A stretch of 64,000 nt of DNA from Rhodococcus sp. 4CII (GCF_014256275.1 NZ_JACCFE010000002.1:5746001-5810000); one strand, 5' to 3'. Positions 18,296 to 27,266 are shown, numbered from the stretch's first letter. Notes: generated by a model from the letters alone, not told the origin. Translations and numbers: made by a program.

Positions 18296-18310
18296 TTCTG
18301 CACAGCAGAA
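18296..18310. promoter_or_regulatory. IclR operator, copy 2 (perfect 15-bp palindrome)
   Basis: TTCTGC-ACA-GCAGAA is the exact reverse complement of the site at 17477..17491. It lies 42 bases before the gentisate dioxygenase start, a good place for control of that operon. Confidence 0.75.
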
Positions 18311-18352
18311 TATCCTCCCGGCGGCGGCACCCGCGCTCCTAGCGTTGACGCC

Positions 18353-19429
18353 ATGACCGCTACCGAACCGCACATCGACGACGCACCCCTCGCCCAGCTG
18401 TACCGGGACTTCGAGAGCGAACACCTGAATCCGTTGTGGACTCAGCTCGGTGATTTGATGCCGATGACGCCGGCGTCGCGGGCGGTGCCGTTCGTGTGGA
18501 AGTGGTCGACGCTGTATCCGCTGGCGCAGCGCGCCGGGGATCTGGTGCCGGTCGGCCGCGGCGGGGAACGCCGCGCGATCGCCCTGGCCAATCCCGGCCT
18601 GGGTGGGGTGCCGTACGTGACACCGACGCTGTGGGCGGCCATCCAGTACCTGGGCCCGAAGGAGGTCGCCCCCGAGCACCGGCACGCGCAGAACGCGTTC
18701 CGGTTCGTCGTCGAGGGCGAAGGGGTGTGGACGGTCGTCAACGGCGATCCGGTTGCGATGCGCCGCGGCGATTTCCTGCTCACCCCGGGCTGGCATTTCC
18801 ACGGCCACCACAACGAAACCGATCAGCCGATGGCGTGGATCGACGGGCTCGACATCCCGTTCGTGCACTACACCGACACCGGGTTCTTCGAATTCGGGTC
18901 CGAGAACGTCACCGACGACTCCACCCCGGACGTGTCCCGGTCGGAGCGGTTGTGGGCGCATCCGGGGCTGCGGCCGCTGGTCGGGTTGGACGCGAAGACG
19001 TCCTCGCCGATCGCCGCGTACCGATGGGAGCACACCGACGCAGCCTTGCGCGAGCAGTTGGCCCTGGAGGACGAGGGGTATGCGGCGACCACCGAACCCG
19101 GTCACGCCGCCGTCCGCTACACCAATCCCACCACCGGCGGCGACGTGATGCCGACCATCCGCGCCGAGTTCCACCGGCTGCGGGCCGACGCGCACACCCG
19201 GCCGCGGCGTGACGTCGGGTCCACCGTCTACCAGGTGTTCGAGGGCGAGGGGCGCTTCCTGCTCGCCGGCACCGAACACGTCGTCGGGAAGGGCGACATG
19301 GTCGTGGTCCCGTCCTGGACGGAGTGGTCCATCCAGGCCGACACCGAGTTCGACCTGTTCGCGTTCTCCGACGCCCCGATCGTCGAACGCCTGCATCTGC
19401 ACCGTACGTACATTTCCGAAGGAGCCTGA
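18353..19429 (+). CDS. Gentisate 1,2-dioxygenase, 358 aa
   Basis: Fe(II) bicupin enzyme that opens gentisate between the carboxyl- and hydroxyl-bearing carbons to maleylpyruvate. The N-terminal cupin has the metal site PEHRHAQNAFRFVVEGEG and the matching His in WHFHGHHNE (residues about 105..150). The second cupin repeat RPRRDVGSTVYQVFEGEG lies near 285 and lacks the first domain's full His set, as usual. Length and N-terminus match the family. It opens a three-gene operon with the hydrolase (5-base gap) and isomerase (5-base gap), behind an IclR operator. Confidence 0.95.
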   Translation: MTATEPHIDDAPLAQLYRDFESEHLNPLWTQLGDLMPMTPASRAVPFVWKWSTLYPLAQRAGDLVPVGRGGERRAIALANPGLGGVPYVTPTLWAAIQYLGPKEVAPEHRHAQNAFRFVVEGEGVWTVVNGDPVAMRRGDFLLTPGWHFHGHHNETDQPMAWIDGLDIPFVHYTDTGFFEFGSENVTDDSTPDVSRSERLWAHPGLRPLVGLDAKTSSPIAAYRWEHTDAALREQLALEDEGYAATTEPGHAAVRYTNPTTGGDVMPTIRAEFHRLRADAHTRPRRDVGSTVYQVFEGEGRFLLAGTEHVVGKGDMVVVPSWTEWSIQADTEFDLFAFSDAPIVERLHLHRTYISEGA

Positions 19430-19434
19430 ATCTC

Positions 19435-20262
19435 ATGAAGCTTGCCACCCTGCGCCGCGCCGGGACCACCGTCGCCGTGCGCGTCGATTCCGATACCACC
19501 GCCACGATCGTCGACGGGTTCACCGACCTGTCCGCGCTGCTGGCCGATCCGGACTGGAACGCCCTGGCCGAGAACGCATCCGGAGCCACCGTGGAACTCG
19601 ACGGCGCGGATTATGCCCCGGTGGTCCCGTCCCCGGGGAAGATCATCTGCGTCGGGTTGAACTACGCCAACCACATCAAGGAGATGGGCCGGGATCTGCC
19701 GCAGTACCCCACCCTCTTCTCGAAGTTCAAGGAAGCGCTCACCGGTCCCTATGACGACGTGATCGTCCCGTCGTATGCGGCCGCCCAGCTGGACTGGGAG
19801 GGGGAGCTGGCGTTCGTCGTCGGCAAACAGGCCTACCAGGTGTCCGAGGCGGACGCCGAGCAGTACATCGCCGGGTATTCGGTGATGAACGATTACACGA
19901 TGCGGGACTACCAGTACCGCACCCTGCAGTGGGATCAGGGCAAGACGTTCGAGAAGACCAGCGGATTCGGACCGTTCCTCACGACCACCGACTCCTACAC
20001 GTTCGGCGGTGCCCTCGTCACGACACTGGAGGGGCAGGTGGTGCAGAGCACCACCACCGACGATCTGGTGTTCACCCCGGCGAAGCTGGTGGAGTACATC
20101 TCACACATCGTGACGTTGCAGCCGGGTGATGTGGTGATCACCGGCACCCCGGGTGGGGTCGGGCACGCCCGCAAGCCCGGTCTCTACATCCAGGACGGGC
20201 AGACCGTCGAGGTGAGCATCGAGGGACTCGGCAGCGTGCGCAACAAGACGATCGTCAAGTAG
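19435..20262 (+). CDS. Fumarylacetoacetate hydrolase-family protein, fumarylpyruvate hydrolase, 275 aa
   Basis: Metal-dependent C-C hydrolase; in this pathway it splits fumarylpyruvate to fumarate and pyruvate. The FAH signature region KIICVGLNYANHIKEMGRD is followed by the acidic metal ligands in DWEGELAFVVGKQA. The later motif is VVITGTPGGVGHARKPG. ATG 19435 with AAGGAG upstream is clearly the start; the open frame extends into the dioxygenase but without need. It lies between gentisate dioxygenase and maleylpyruvate isomerase, which settles the role better than sequence alone. Confidence 0.93.
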   Translation: MKLATLRRAGTTVAVRVDSDTTATIVDGFTDLSALLADPDWNALAENASGATVELDGADYAPVVPSPGKIICVGLNYANHIKEMGRDLPQYPTLFSKFKEALTGPYDDVIVPSYAAAQLDWEGELAFVVGKQAYQVSEADAEQYIAGYSVMNDYTMRDYQYRTLQWDQGKTFEKTSGFGPFLTTTDSYTFGGALVTTLEGQVVQSTTTDDLVFTPAKLVEYISHIVTLQPGDVVITGTPGGVGHARKPGLYIQDGQTVEVSIEGLGSVRNKTIVK

Positions 20263-20267
20263 GGGCC

Positions 20268-20984
20268 ATGTCGTTTCAGGATCTGCCGTTGCCGGAGCGG
20301 TTGCTGATCGCCCGCCGCGGCACGGCGTATTTCGCGCAGCGTCTGGCGGAGTTGACCGACGGCGACCTGACCGGTGACACCCTGTTGGCGGGGTGGTCGC
20401 GCAAACATCTGGTGGCGCATGTCGGGTACAACGCGGCGGCGTTGTGCCGGCTCCTGGACTGGGCGGCCACCGGGGTGGAGACGCCGATGTACGCCTCGCC
20501 GGAGCAGCGGGGCACCGAGATCGACGAGGGTGCCACCCTGTCGGCGGCGGCGCTGCGGAACCTGTTCGATCACACCGTCGCCCGGCTCGACGAGAAGTGG
20601 CGGCATCTGCCCGCCTCGGCGTGGGACGCGCAGGTCCGCACCGCGCAGGGCCGCCTGGTGCCGGTGTCGGAGACGGCGTGGATGCGGACGCGGGAGGTGT
20701 GGATCCACGCCGCCGATCTCGGTAACGGCGGCCGGTTCGGTGACTTCCCCGACGTCGTCCTGGATTCGCTGCTCACCGACATCGTCGGGATGTGGCAGAA
20801 GAAGGACCTCGGCGCCGGCCTGGTTCTCGCGTTCGACGGCTGCGTACCCATTGCGGTGCAACCGGATTCGCCGTCATCCACGAAGGTCGGCGGTTCCCTC
20901 GCGTCCGTGGTGCGCTGGGCCGCCGGCCGCGGCGCCGTCGGTCTCACCTCCGGCGCGGACGCTCAACCCCCGCACTGGCTGTGA
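20268..20984 (+). CDS. Mycothiol-dependent maleylpyruvate isomerase, 238 aa
   Basis: Isomerises maleylpyruvate to fumarylpyruvate with mycothiol instead of glutathione, in the cytoplasm. The DinB-like four-helix N-terminal half carries the metal and thiol site WSRKHLVAHVGYNAAAL (about residues 43..59). The C-terminal domain ends in the family's short strand region. Mycothiol use itself points to Actinobacteria. It closes the gentisate operon and almost touches the convergent dehydrogenase gene (one base between the stops). Confidence 0.93.
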   Translation: MSFQDLPLPERLLIARRGTAYFAQRLAELTDGDLTGDTLLAGWSRKHLVAHVGYNAAALCRLLDWAATGVETPMYASPEQRGTEIDEGATLSAAALRNLFDHTVARLDEKWRHLPASAWDAQVRTAQGRLVPVSETAWMRTREVWIHAADLGNGGRFGDFPDVVLDSLLTDIVGMWQKKDLGAGLVLAFDGCVPIAVQPDSPSSTKVGGSLASVVRWAAGRGAVGLTSGADAQPPHWL

Positions 20985-20985
20985 G

Positions 20986-21678
20986 TCAGTACGACGCCCG
21001 GCCGCCGCTCGCGTCGTAGACGGCCCCGGTGGAGAAGCTGAGCGCCGTCGACGACAGCCAGGCGACGAGTTCGGCGATCTCCTCCGGCCGCCCCATCCGG
21101 GCCATCGGGGTGAGACTCTGCGAGCGGGCGAGGATCGCCGGATCGGTGCCGGCGTTCATCGGGCTCTCCACGGCGGCCGGGGCCACCACATTGGCGAGGA
21201 CGCCGGTGGTCGCGACCTCCTTGCCGAGCGATTTCGTGAGGGCGATGACGGCAGCCTTGGACGCCGAGTATGCACTCTGTCCGGGGTTGCCGTCCTTCGC
21301 CGCGATGCTCGCGAGGTTCACGATCCGCCCCCAGCCGGCCTCGACCATGGCGGGCACCAACGCCCGGCACAGGAGAAACGTTCCGTCGACATTGATGCGG
21401 AACGTGCGCCGCCAGTCGTCCAGGCCGATATCGACGAGCGGGGCCGACGGTCCCACGACGCCGGCACTGTTGACGAGGATGTCCACCCGCCCCAGCCGGG
21501 TGCGGAGAGCGTTGACGGCGTCGGGATCGGTGACGTCCAGGCGCTCGTCGGCACCCGCCGCGATGTCGGCGGTGACGACTCGGAGGCCGTCGTCGGACAG
21601 TCGCTTCGCGCAGGCCGCGCCGATTCCGCTCGCGCCGCCGGTGACGAGGGCAGTCGCGCCGTCGGGGTAGGTGAGCAT
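20986..21678 (-). CDS. Short-chain dehydrogenase/reductase, 230 aa
   Basis: NAD(P)-dependent oxidoreductase. It has TGGASGIG for the cofactor, the NSAG strand, and the catalytic Ser-Tyr-Lys set with YSASK in SAYSASKAAVIALTKS. ATG 21678 is used because the frame beyond it reaches into the divergent LysR promoter without family sequence. It is divergent from LysR (147-base gap) and so probably under its control, and it faces the gentisate operon. The substrate is unknown; a hydroxyacid or a hydroaromatic alcohol related to the next operon is possible. Confidence 0.88.
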   Translation of the reverse strand: MLTYPDGATALVTGGASGIGAACAKRLSDDGLRVVTADIAAGADERLDVTDPDAVNALRTRLGRVDILVNSAGVVGPSAPLVDIGLDDWRRTFRINVDGTFLLCRALVPAMVEAGWGRIVNLASIAAKDGNPGQSAYSASKAAVIALTKSLGKEVATTGVLANVVAPAAVESPMNAGTDPAILARSQSLTPMARMGRPEEIAELVAWLSSTALSFSTGAVYDASGGRASY

Positions 21679-21825
21679 CTGAATTCTCCTCGCGCGCTGA
21701 GTGCACAGTAGTCTTACTCTATGTGTGAAATCGGCATGATCCTTTCCACACTGTGTATGAATCTGGATATATGACGTGAGCGACAATCGTCAAGCCCGCC
21801 CGTCGTTCTCACCGGAGGAGCTTTC

Positions 21826-22719
21826 GTGGAGATCCGCTGGATCCAGGCGTTCGTCGCCGTCGCCGAGGAACTGCATTTCGGCCGGGCCGCGGCCCGGCTC
21901 CAGATGGCGCAGTCGCCGCTGAGTCAGACCGTGCGCAAACTCGAGAAAGACCTCGGGGTGCCGTTGTTCGAGCGCAGCACCCGCAGCGTCGCTCTCACCG
22001 CGGGCGGTCATGCCTTCCTGCCGCACGCCTACCGCATCCTCGAGAGTGTCGATACCGCCCGGCAGGCCACCCGTGCCTCCGCGGGCGGCGTGTACGGACG
22101 GATAAGGATCGGTTTCACCGGCGTGCTCAACCACCTGTCGCTTCCCCCGCTCACCAGGGCGCTGCGGCAGCGTTACCCCGATATCGAACTCACGCTCGTC
22201 GGCCGCATCATGACCCGCGACGCGGTGACCCAATTGGACAGCGGGGCACTCGATCTCGCCTTCGTCGGACTGCCGGTCGAGACGGCCTCGGTGTCGACGC
22301 GGCTGATCCGCCGGGAGGCGTTCGGCGCCGTCCTGCCGTCCGACCACCGGCTGGCCGGTGAGCAGCGGATCGACCTGCGCGACCTGGCCGACGACGGCTT
22401 CGTCACCACCCCGCTGTCCGCGGGTTCCGCGCTGCAGGAGGTCGCGATGCGGGCGTGCGTCGACGCCGGCTTCCGGCCGCGGGTGGTCCAGGAGATCACC
22501 GACCCGTACATGATCCTGATGCTGGTGGCCACGGGCGTCGGGGTCGCCCTCATGACCTCGGGGATCGCCGCGATCACACCCCCGGGCACGGTGTTCGTTC
22601 CGCTCACCGGCGACCCGATCTACATGAACCACGGTCTCGCCTGGTCGCCTCGCCGGGTGTCCGATGCGCTCGCCGTGGCCCTGCGGGTGTCGGAGGAAAT
22701 CCTCCCCACCCCCGAGTAA
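21826..22719 (+). CDS. LysR-family regulator, 297 aa
   Basis: Tetrameric activator/repressor. The N-terminal helix-turn-helix reads FVAVAEELHFGRAAARLQMA, then QSPLSQTVRKLEKDLG. The remaining part is a periplasmic-binding-like effector domain. The start is GTG 21826 with GGAGGAG upstream. It points into the MHS transporter operon 156 bases downstream and is divergent from a short-chain dehydrogenase. LysR proteins of this kind (BenM/CatM-like) usually sense an aromatic or hydroaromatic acid. Target sites may be the direct repeats at 22720..22753 or the divergent promoter. Confidence 0.92.
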   Translation: MEIRWIQAFVAVAEELHFGRAAARLQMAQSPLSQTVRKLEKDLGVPLFERSTRSVALTAGGHAFLPHAYRILESVDTARQATRASAGGVYGRIRIGFTGVLNHLSLPPLTRALRQRYPDIELTLVGRIMTRDAVTQLDSGALDLAFVGLPVETASVSTRLIRREAFGAVLPSDHRLAGEQRIDLRDLADDGFVTTPLSAGSALQEVAMRACVDAGFRPRVVQEITDPYMILMLVATGVGVALMTSGIAAITPPGTVFVPLTGDPIYMNHGLAWSPRRVSDALAVALRVSEEILPTPE

Positions 22720-22793
22720 GACATTTTCGGTCTTTATCTGAGACTTTTTCGGTGTTGGACGCGACATAGTCAGCCGTGACACGCTCGTCACGG
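22720..22793. promoter_or_regulatory. Direct repeats and hairpin before the hydroaromatic operon
   Basis: GACATTTTCGGT (22720..22731) and GACTTTTTCGGT (22742..22753) repeat with a 22-bp period, two helical turns, an arrangement suited to an activator. Downstream, CCGTGAC (22774..22780) and GTCACGG (22787..22793) form a perfect 7-bp stem with a 6-base loop. The block lies between the LysR stop and the MHS transporter start. It may be the operon promoter with an operator or weak terminator; no function is shown. Confidence 0.45.
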
Positions 22794-22875
22794 TCCGGAT
22801 CTTCGTGTGAGGTGAGTCACCCCCCCCGAAGTCAGCCCTCGCGGCGTCCCGGATCCCTGGGACGAAAGGAACACC

Positions 22876-24240
22876 ATGGCACGCACGTCTACTCGCGACA
22901 CCGGGGGACAACCGAACGAGAACGCCCGCCGGGCGGCCGTCTCGGGTTTCCTCGGCAGCACACTCGAGTACTACGACTTCTTCATCTACGGATCGGCGGC
23001 CGCGCTCGTCTTTCCCCGGATCTTCTTTCCCGGCGGCGGAGCCACCGCGACATTGCTGTCGATCGGCACGCTCGGTGTCGCCTACATCGCCCGTCCGCTC
23101 GGCGCAGTGCTGTGGGGACATCTCGGCGATCGCTACGGCCGCAAGAACTCGCTCCTCGCCTGCCTGCTGCTCATGGGCATTTCGACCGTCGTCGTCGGCT
23201 GTCTGCCCACGTACCACCAGATCGGCATCGCCGCACCCATCATCCTCGTGTTCCTGCGACTGCTGCAGGGACTGTCCGCCGGCGGCGAGTCGCCCGGATC
23301 GTCCGCTCTCACGCTCGAGCACGCCCCGGACCGCCGCCGCTCGTTCTTCACCTCGTTCACGATGAGCGGCATCATGTTCGGCATCGTCGTCTCCAGTCTG
23401 GTATTCATCCCCGTGGCGGCCCTGCCGGACGACGATCTCTATTCCTGGGGTTGGCGGGTGCCGTTCCTGCTCAGCATCGTCGTGACCGGCGTCGCCGTCT
23501 GGCTGCGCCGCAAGCTCGACGAGCCCGAGGTGTTCGAAGAACTGAAGGAACACGAAGACACGGCGGGAATCCCCGTCGTCGAGATGTTCCGCTCGCACTG
23601 GCGCACCGTGATCCGCATCAGCCTCAGCGCGACCTTTGCGATGATCAACACCATCGTCAACGTCTTCGCGCTGGCGTACGCCGTGCAGGTCGCCGGGTTC
23701 GAACGTTCGACGATGCTGTGGGCCATCGCCACCGCCAACTTCGTCGCAGTGCTGACCCAGCCGCTGTTCGGCATGCTCGCCGACCGGATCGGCCGCAAAC
23801 CGGTCTTCGTGACGGGTGCCGTCGGCTCCGCGGTCATGGTGTTCGTGTTCTTTTACGCCATCGGAACCGGAAGCGCACCCATGGTATTCGCGTCGGGCAT
23901 CGTCCTGATCGGCCTGTTCTACGCGATGCCCAACGGCGTGTACCCGGCGTACTTCCCGGAGCAGTTCCCCGCCAAGGTCAGGTACACGGGCATGGCCGTG
24001 AGCCTCATGCTGGGACTGCTGGTCGCCGGTTTCACTCCGGCCATCGCGCAGTGGCTGTCGGCGGGCGACACCGCGAACTGGACCCCGGTCGCGTGGATGT
24101 GCCTGGGCTTCGCGCTGCTGTCCTCGGTTGCCGCACTCACCGGTCCCGAGACGTACCGCACGCCCACCGACCAACTCGGCGAGCCCCGCACCGAGGCGGT
24201 CGCCGCCCCGCCCGAGGCACTCGTCCGCAACGACGCCTGA
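22876..24240 (+). CDS. MHS-family MFS transporter (shikimate/organic acid type), 454 aa
   Basis: Inner-membrane metabolite:H+ symporter with about twelve spans. The N-terminal signature STLEYYDFFIYGSAAALVFP and the loop GHLGDRYGRKNSL define the MHS family (ShiA, ProP, KgtP). ATG 22876 has an AAGGA site. It is the first gene of a LysR-linked operon whose enzymes resemble shikimate and cyclitol dehydrogenases, so a hydroaromatic acid is a likely cargo. The family is broad: betaine, citrate and ketoglutarate carriers look similar. Confidence 0.88.
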   Translation: MARTSTRDTGGQPNENARRAAVSGFLGSTLEYYDFFIYGSAAALVFPRIFFPGGGATATLLSIGTLGVAYIARPLGAVLWGHLGDRYGRKNSLLACLLLMGISTVVVGCLPTYHQIGIAAPIILVFLRLLQGLSAGGESPGSSALTLEHAPDRRRSFFTSFTMSGIMFGIVVSSLVFIPVAALPDDDLYSWGWRVPFLLSIVVTGVAVWLRRKLDEPEVFEELKEHEDTAGIPVVEMFRSHWRTVIRISLSATFAMINTIVNVFALAYAVQVAGFERSTMLWAIATANFVAVLTQPLFGMLADRIGRKPVFVTGAVGSAVMVFVFFYAIGTGSAPMVFASGIVLIGLFYAMPNGVYPAYFPEQFPAKVRYTGMAVSLMLGLLVAGFTPAIAQWLSAGDTANWTPVAWMCLGFALLSSVAALTGPETYRTPTDQLGEPRTEAVAAPPEALVRNDA

Positions 24241-24268
24241 CCGGCCCGAACTACGCAGGAGAATTCTC

Positions 24269-25171
24269 ATGGGCCCCGAACCCAGCCGCCACCGTATCGG
24301 CCTCGTCGGGGCAGGGATCGCCACGTCCCTGTCACCGACGCTGCACACGCACGAGGCGGACGCCCTCGGCCTCACCGGCTACCGTTACGACCTCATCGAC
24401 CTCGACGTCTCGGGGGTCCCGGCCGACAGCGCCGGCACGGTCCTGCGCGACGCCGTCGCCGTCGGCTACACCGGCCTCAACGTCACGCACCCGTGCAAGC
24501 AGGTGGTCGTGGACGCCCTCGACGAACTGTCGGCGGACGCGCGCCTCCTCGGCGCCGTCAACACCGTCGTCGTCCGCGACGGCAGGCTGATCGGCCACAA
24601 CACCGACCACAGCGGCTTCCTCGCCGCCCTGCGGCGCGGGCTGCCCGACGCGTCGCTGGGCCGCGTGGTCCTGGCCGGTGCCGGCGGGGCGGGTTCGGCG
24701 GTCGCGTACGCACTCGCCGCGGCCGGTGTCCGGGACCTGCGGATCGCCGACGCCGACCCGGCCCGTGCCGCCGACGTGTGCGCCCGGGTGGCCGCCGCCT
24801 TCCCGTCGACCCGGACCACTCCGATCCCGGTCGACGCGATCGCCGGTGCCCTGCGGTCGTCCGACGGCGTCGTCAACGCGTCGCCGATCGGTATGGTCGG
24901 ACACCCGGGAACACCGTTCGACCCCGACGCGCTGCACCCGGGACTGTGGGTCGCGGACATCGTGTACCGCCCGTTGCGCACCGAACTGATCTCGGCCGCA
25001 ATCGCTCTCGGCTGCGACGTGCTCGACGGCGGGCAGATGCTCGTCGCTCAGGCCGCCGACACGTTCGCGCTCGTCACCGGGATTCGTCCCGACCCCGAAC
25101 GCATGCGACGCCACCTCGGTGATCTCCTCGCCGCGCAGGGTGTCCCGACCCTCCTCGAGGAGTCCCGATGA
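24269..25171 (+). CDS. Shikimate/quinate dehydrogenase-like (AroE family), 300 aa
   Basis: NAD(P)-dependent oxidation of a ring hydroxyl next to a carboxylate. The substrate motif SLSPTLH is near residue 17. The catalytic Lys is in VTHPCKQVVVDALDELS and the Asp in NTDHSGFLAAL. The Rossmann motif GAGGAGSAVAYAL and the C-terminal DGGQMLVAQAADTF complete the fold. It is slightly longer than biosynthetic AroE, and its position in a catabolic operon argues for a degradative dehydrogenase. ATG 24269 has AGGAGA upstream. It overlaps the next gene by ATGA. Quinate, shikimate or an amino-hydroaromatic are all possible substrates. Confidence 0.85.
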   Translation: MGPEPSRHRIGLVGAGIATSLSPTLHTHEADALGLTGYRYDLIDLDVSGVPADSAGTVLRDAVAVGYTGLNVTHPCKQVVVDALDELSADARLLGAVNTVVVRDGRLIGHNTDHSGFLAALRRGLPDASLGRVVLAGAGGAGSAVAYALAAAGVRDLRIADADPARAADVCARVAAAFPSTRTTPIPVDAIAGALRSSDGVVNASPIGMVGHPGTPFDPDALHPGLWVADIVYRPLRTELISAAIALGCDVLDGGQMLVAQAADTFALVTGIRPDPERMRRHLGDLLAAQGVPTLLEESR

Positions 25172-27120
25172 CCACCCCGCCCGCCTTCGCGGCCCCGCTC
25201 GACCTGGGCGGACTGCGACTGCGCAACCGCTTCGTGTCGGCGCCGATGGAACGCAACTACTGCGAGGTCGACGGCACGATGACCGACGACTACATCGCGT
25301 ACCTCGAGCGCCGCGCCGCCGGCGGTGCCGCACTCGTGTTCACCGAGGCCAGCTACGTCCGCGCCGACGGCAAGGGCCGCATCCGGCAGATGGGCGTCGA
25401 CGTCGACGAACGCATTCCCGGAATCGCGAAGATGACCGACGCGATCCACGCGCACGGTGCACTCGTGGGCGTCGAACTCAACCACGGCGGCCGCACCGCG
25501 CAGGGCGCCGTCAGTGGATTCGTCCCCGTCGCTCCGTCGCCGATCCCGTGCGCCGTGGTCGGTGGGGAGATGCCGGAACAACTCGACAGCGACGACATCG
25601 AGCACATCATCGAATGCTTCGGCGAGGCGGCGGCGCGTTGCCGGCAGGCCGGGGTGGACGTGATCTCGTTGCACGGCGGGCACGGCTACCTCATCCACCA
25701 GTTCCTCTCGCCCGCCTACAACCACCGCGACGACGAGTGGGCCGACCCGACCCTCTTCGTCAACCGGGTGATCGACGCGGTCCGCACGATGGCGCCGGGT
25801 ATCGCTCTCGGACTGCGCTTCTCGGCGTTCGAGGGAATCGACGGCGGTCTCGACGCCGCCACCACCCGCGCGCGCATCGACGCGATCGACACCGACCGCC
25901 TCGACTTCCTCGACGTCTCGGCAGGCAACTACGAATCCGGGCAGTGGATCATCCAGCCCGGTGAATGGCAGCGCGGCCTGCTCGCGCCGTACGCCGAGCC
26001 CTACACGCGGGACTTCGACATCCCGATCGGTGTCGCCGGCCGGATCAGCTCACCCGACGTCGCCGCCCGCATCATCGAGTCGGGTCAGGCCGACTTCGTG
26101 AGCATGGCCCGCACCCTGCACGCCGACCCGGACTTCCCGAACCGCGCGCTGGACGGCGGCCGCTACCGGCCGTGCATCGCGTGCAACTACTGCATCGACA
26201 GCCTTGCCGCCGGACCCGTTCCGTGCTCGGTCAACCCGTGGGTGGGCCGGGAACTCGAGCAGCCGTCGAAGCCCGCGGCCGTCGCGGTGCGGGTCGCGGT
26301 CGTCGGAGCCGGGCCCGCGGGCATGGCCGCGGCCCGCGACCTCGCCCTCGCCGGGCACCGCGTCGACCTCTACGACGAACGCGACAGCGTCGGTGGCGAT
26401 TTCGCGTTGGCGTCGCGGCTGCACGAATATCCCGAGTACGCTCGGATCGTCGACTGGTACCGCGCCGAACTCGCCGACCTCGACGTCACCTGCCACACCG
26501 GGACACTGGTCGACGCCGCGGCACTGGCCGGCCTCGACGTCGACGCGATCGTGCTCGCGACGGGCGGCCGGGGACCCCAGGTCGACATCCCCGGCGCCGA
26601 CACCCGCACGGTCCGCGACGTGCGGGAGTTCCTCGCCTCCGGAGACCCTGCGCCCGAATCGATCACGATCTTCGGCGCCGACCGCGAGGCCGCCGCCGTC
26701 GCCGACGACCTGCTCCAGCAGGGCACGACGGTGGTCATGATCGGACCGCAGGAGACCATCGCCCACGACGTCGGCCGACGCGGCAAGATCGTGCTGCTAC
26801 CGCGCCTCGCGGCGAGCGAGAACCTCACCACCCACCTGTCGTCGATCGTCACGCGGGTGGAAGCCGACCGGGTGGTGATCTCGACCGGCGGCGAGGAGCG
26901 CACCGTCGACGCACCCGGCGAACTGCTGATCTCGCACGGCGTCGAACCGCGTGCCGACCTGATCGCCGAACTGCGTTCGCTGGCACCGCGACTCGGCGTC
27001 CACCCGGTCGGTGACGCCAGTGGTGACGGCGGCTCCCTCCACGCCGCCCTCGTCACCGCCGTGGACGTCGCCGCGAAGATCACGGCCGCCGCCGACGCCC
27101 GAGCCGAGGTGACGGCATGA
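25168..27120 (+). CDS. Old-yellow-enzyme/2,4-dienoyl-CoA reductase-like flavoprotein, 650 aa
   Basis: Multidomain oxidoreductase. An N-terminal FMN TIM barrel (LGGLRLRNRFVSAPMERNY, HGGHGYLIHQFLSP) is followed by an iron-sulfur Cys set at residues 336, 339, 342 and 353. A C-terminal FAD/NAD half begins with VVGAGPAGMAAARDLALAG. The Cys spacing (x2, x2, x10) is tighter than the x2, x3, x11 I remember for the E. coli enzyme. Relatives reduce enoyl groups or demethylate betaines. Here, between AroE- and Gfo-like dehydrogenases, it may reduce or isomerise a cyclohexenone. It overlaps both neighbours by ATGA. Confidence 0.85.
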   Translation: MTTPPAFAAPLDLGGLRLRNRFVSAPMERNYCEVDGTMTDDYIAYLERRAAGGAALVFTEASYVRADGKGRIRQMGVDVDERIPGIAKMTDAIHAHGALVGVELNHGGRTAQGAVSGFVPVAPSPIPCAVVGGEMPEQLDSDDIEHIIECFGEAAARCRQAGVDVISLHGGHGYLIHQFLSPAYNHRDDEWADPTLFVNRVIDAVRTMAPGIALGLRFSAFEGIDGGLDAATTRARIDAIDTDRLDFLDVSAGNYESGQWIIQPGEWQRGLLAPYAEPYTRDFDIPIGVAGRISSPDVAARIIESGQADFVSMARTLHADPDFPNRALDGGRYRPCIACNYCIDSLAAGPVPCSVNPWVGRELEQPSKPAAVAVRVAVVGAGPAGMAAARDLALAGHRVDLYDERDSVGGDFALASRLHEYPEYARIVDWYRAELADLDVTCHTGTLVDAAALAGLDVDAIVLATGGRGPQVDIPGADTRTVRDVREFLASGDPAPESITIFGADREAAAVADDLLQQGTTVVMIGPQETIAHDVGRRGKIVLLPRLAASENLTTHLSSIVTRVEADRVVISTGGEERTVDAPGELLISHGVEPRADLIAELRSLAPRLGVHPVGDASGDGGSLHAALVTAVDVAAKITAAADARAEVTA

Positions 27121-27266
27121 GTGCGGTGACCGCTGCGACACCGATCCGGACCACCATGCCGCCGGTCGGACTCGGTACGTGGCCGCTCCCGCGTCTCGAC
27201 CGGTACGTCGCGGCGTTCGAGGGAATGATCGCCTGCCGGGACGTCGAAACGGAGGAACACTTCTGA
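27117..27266 (+). CDS. Small ORF, 49 aa, translationally coupled inside the operon
   Basis: It begins with ATG overlapping the previous stop (ATGA), with GAGG seven bases upstream, and ends in TGATG sharing bases with the next start. It therefore fills exactly the space between two enzyme genes that would otherwise leave a 145-base gap. The product (MSAVTAATPIRTTMPPVGLG, then a Trp-Pro-Leu stretch, ending EEHF) has no membrane segment. I do not recognise it. The PPVGLGTWPL piece looks faintly like an aldo/keto reductase N-terminus, so it may be a remnant. Otherwise it is a small conserved subunit. Confidence 0.5.
   Translation: MSAVTAATPIRTTMPPVGLGTWPLPRLDRYVAAFEGMIACRDVETEEHF

Noticed and set aside
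21790..24375. An 861-codon minus-strand frame
   Set aside because: It covers LysR and MHS genes that have intact motifs; no recognisable domain in the long frame.
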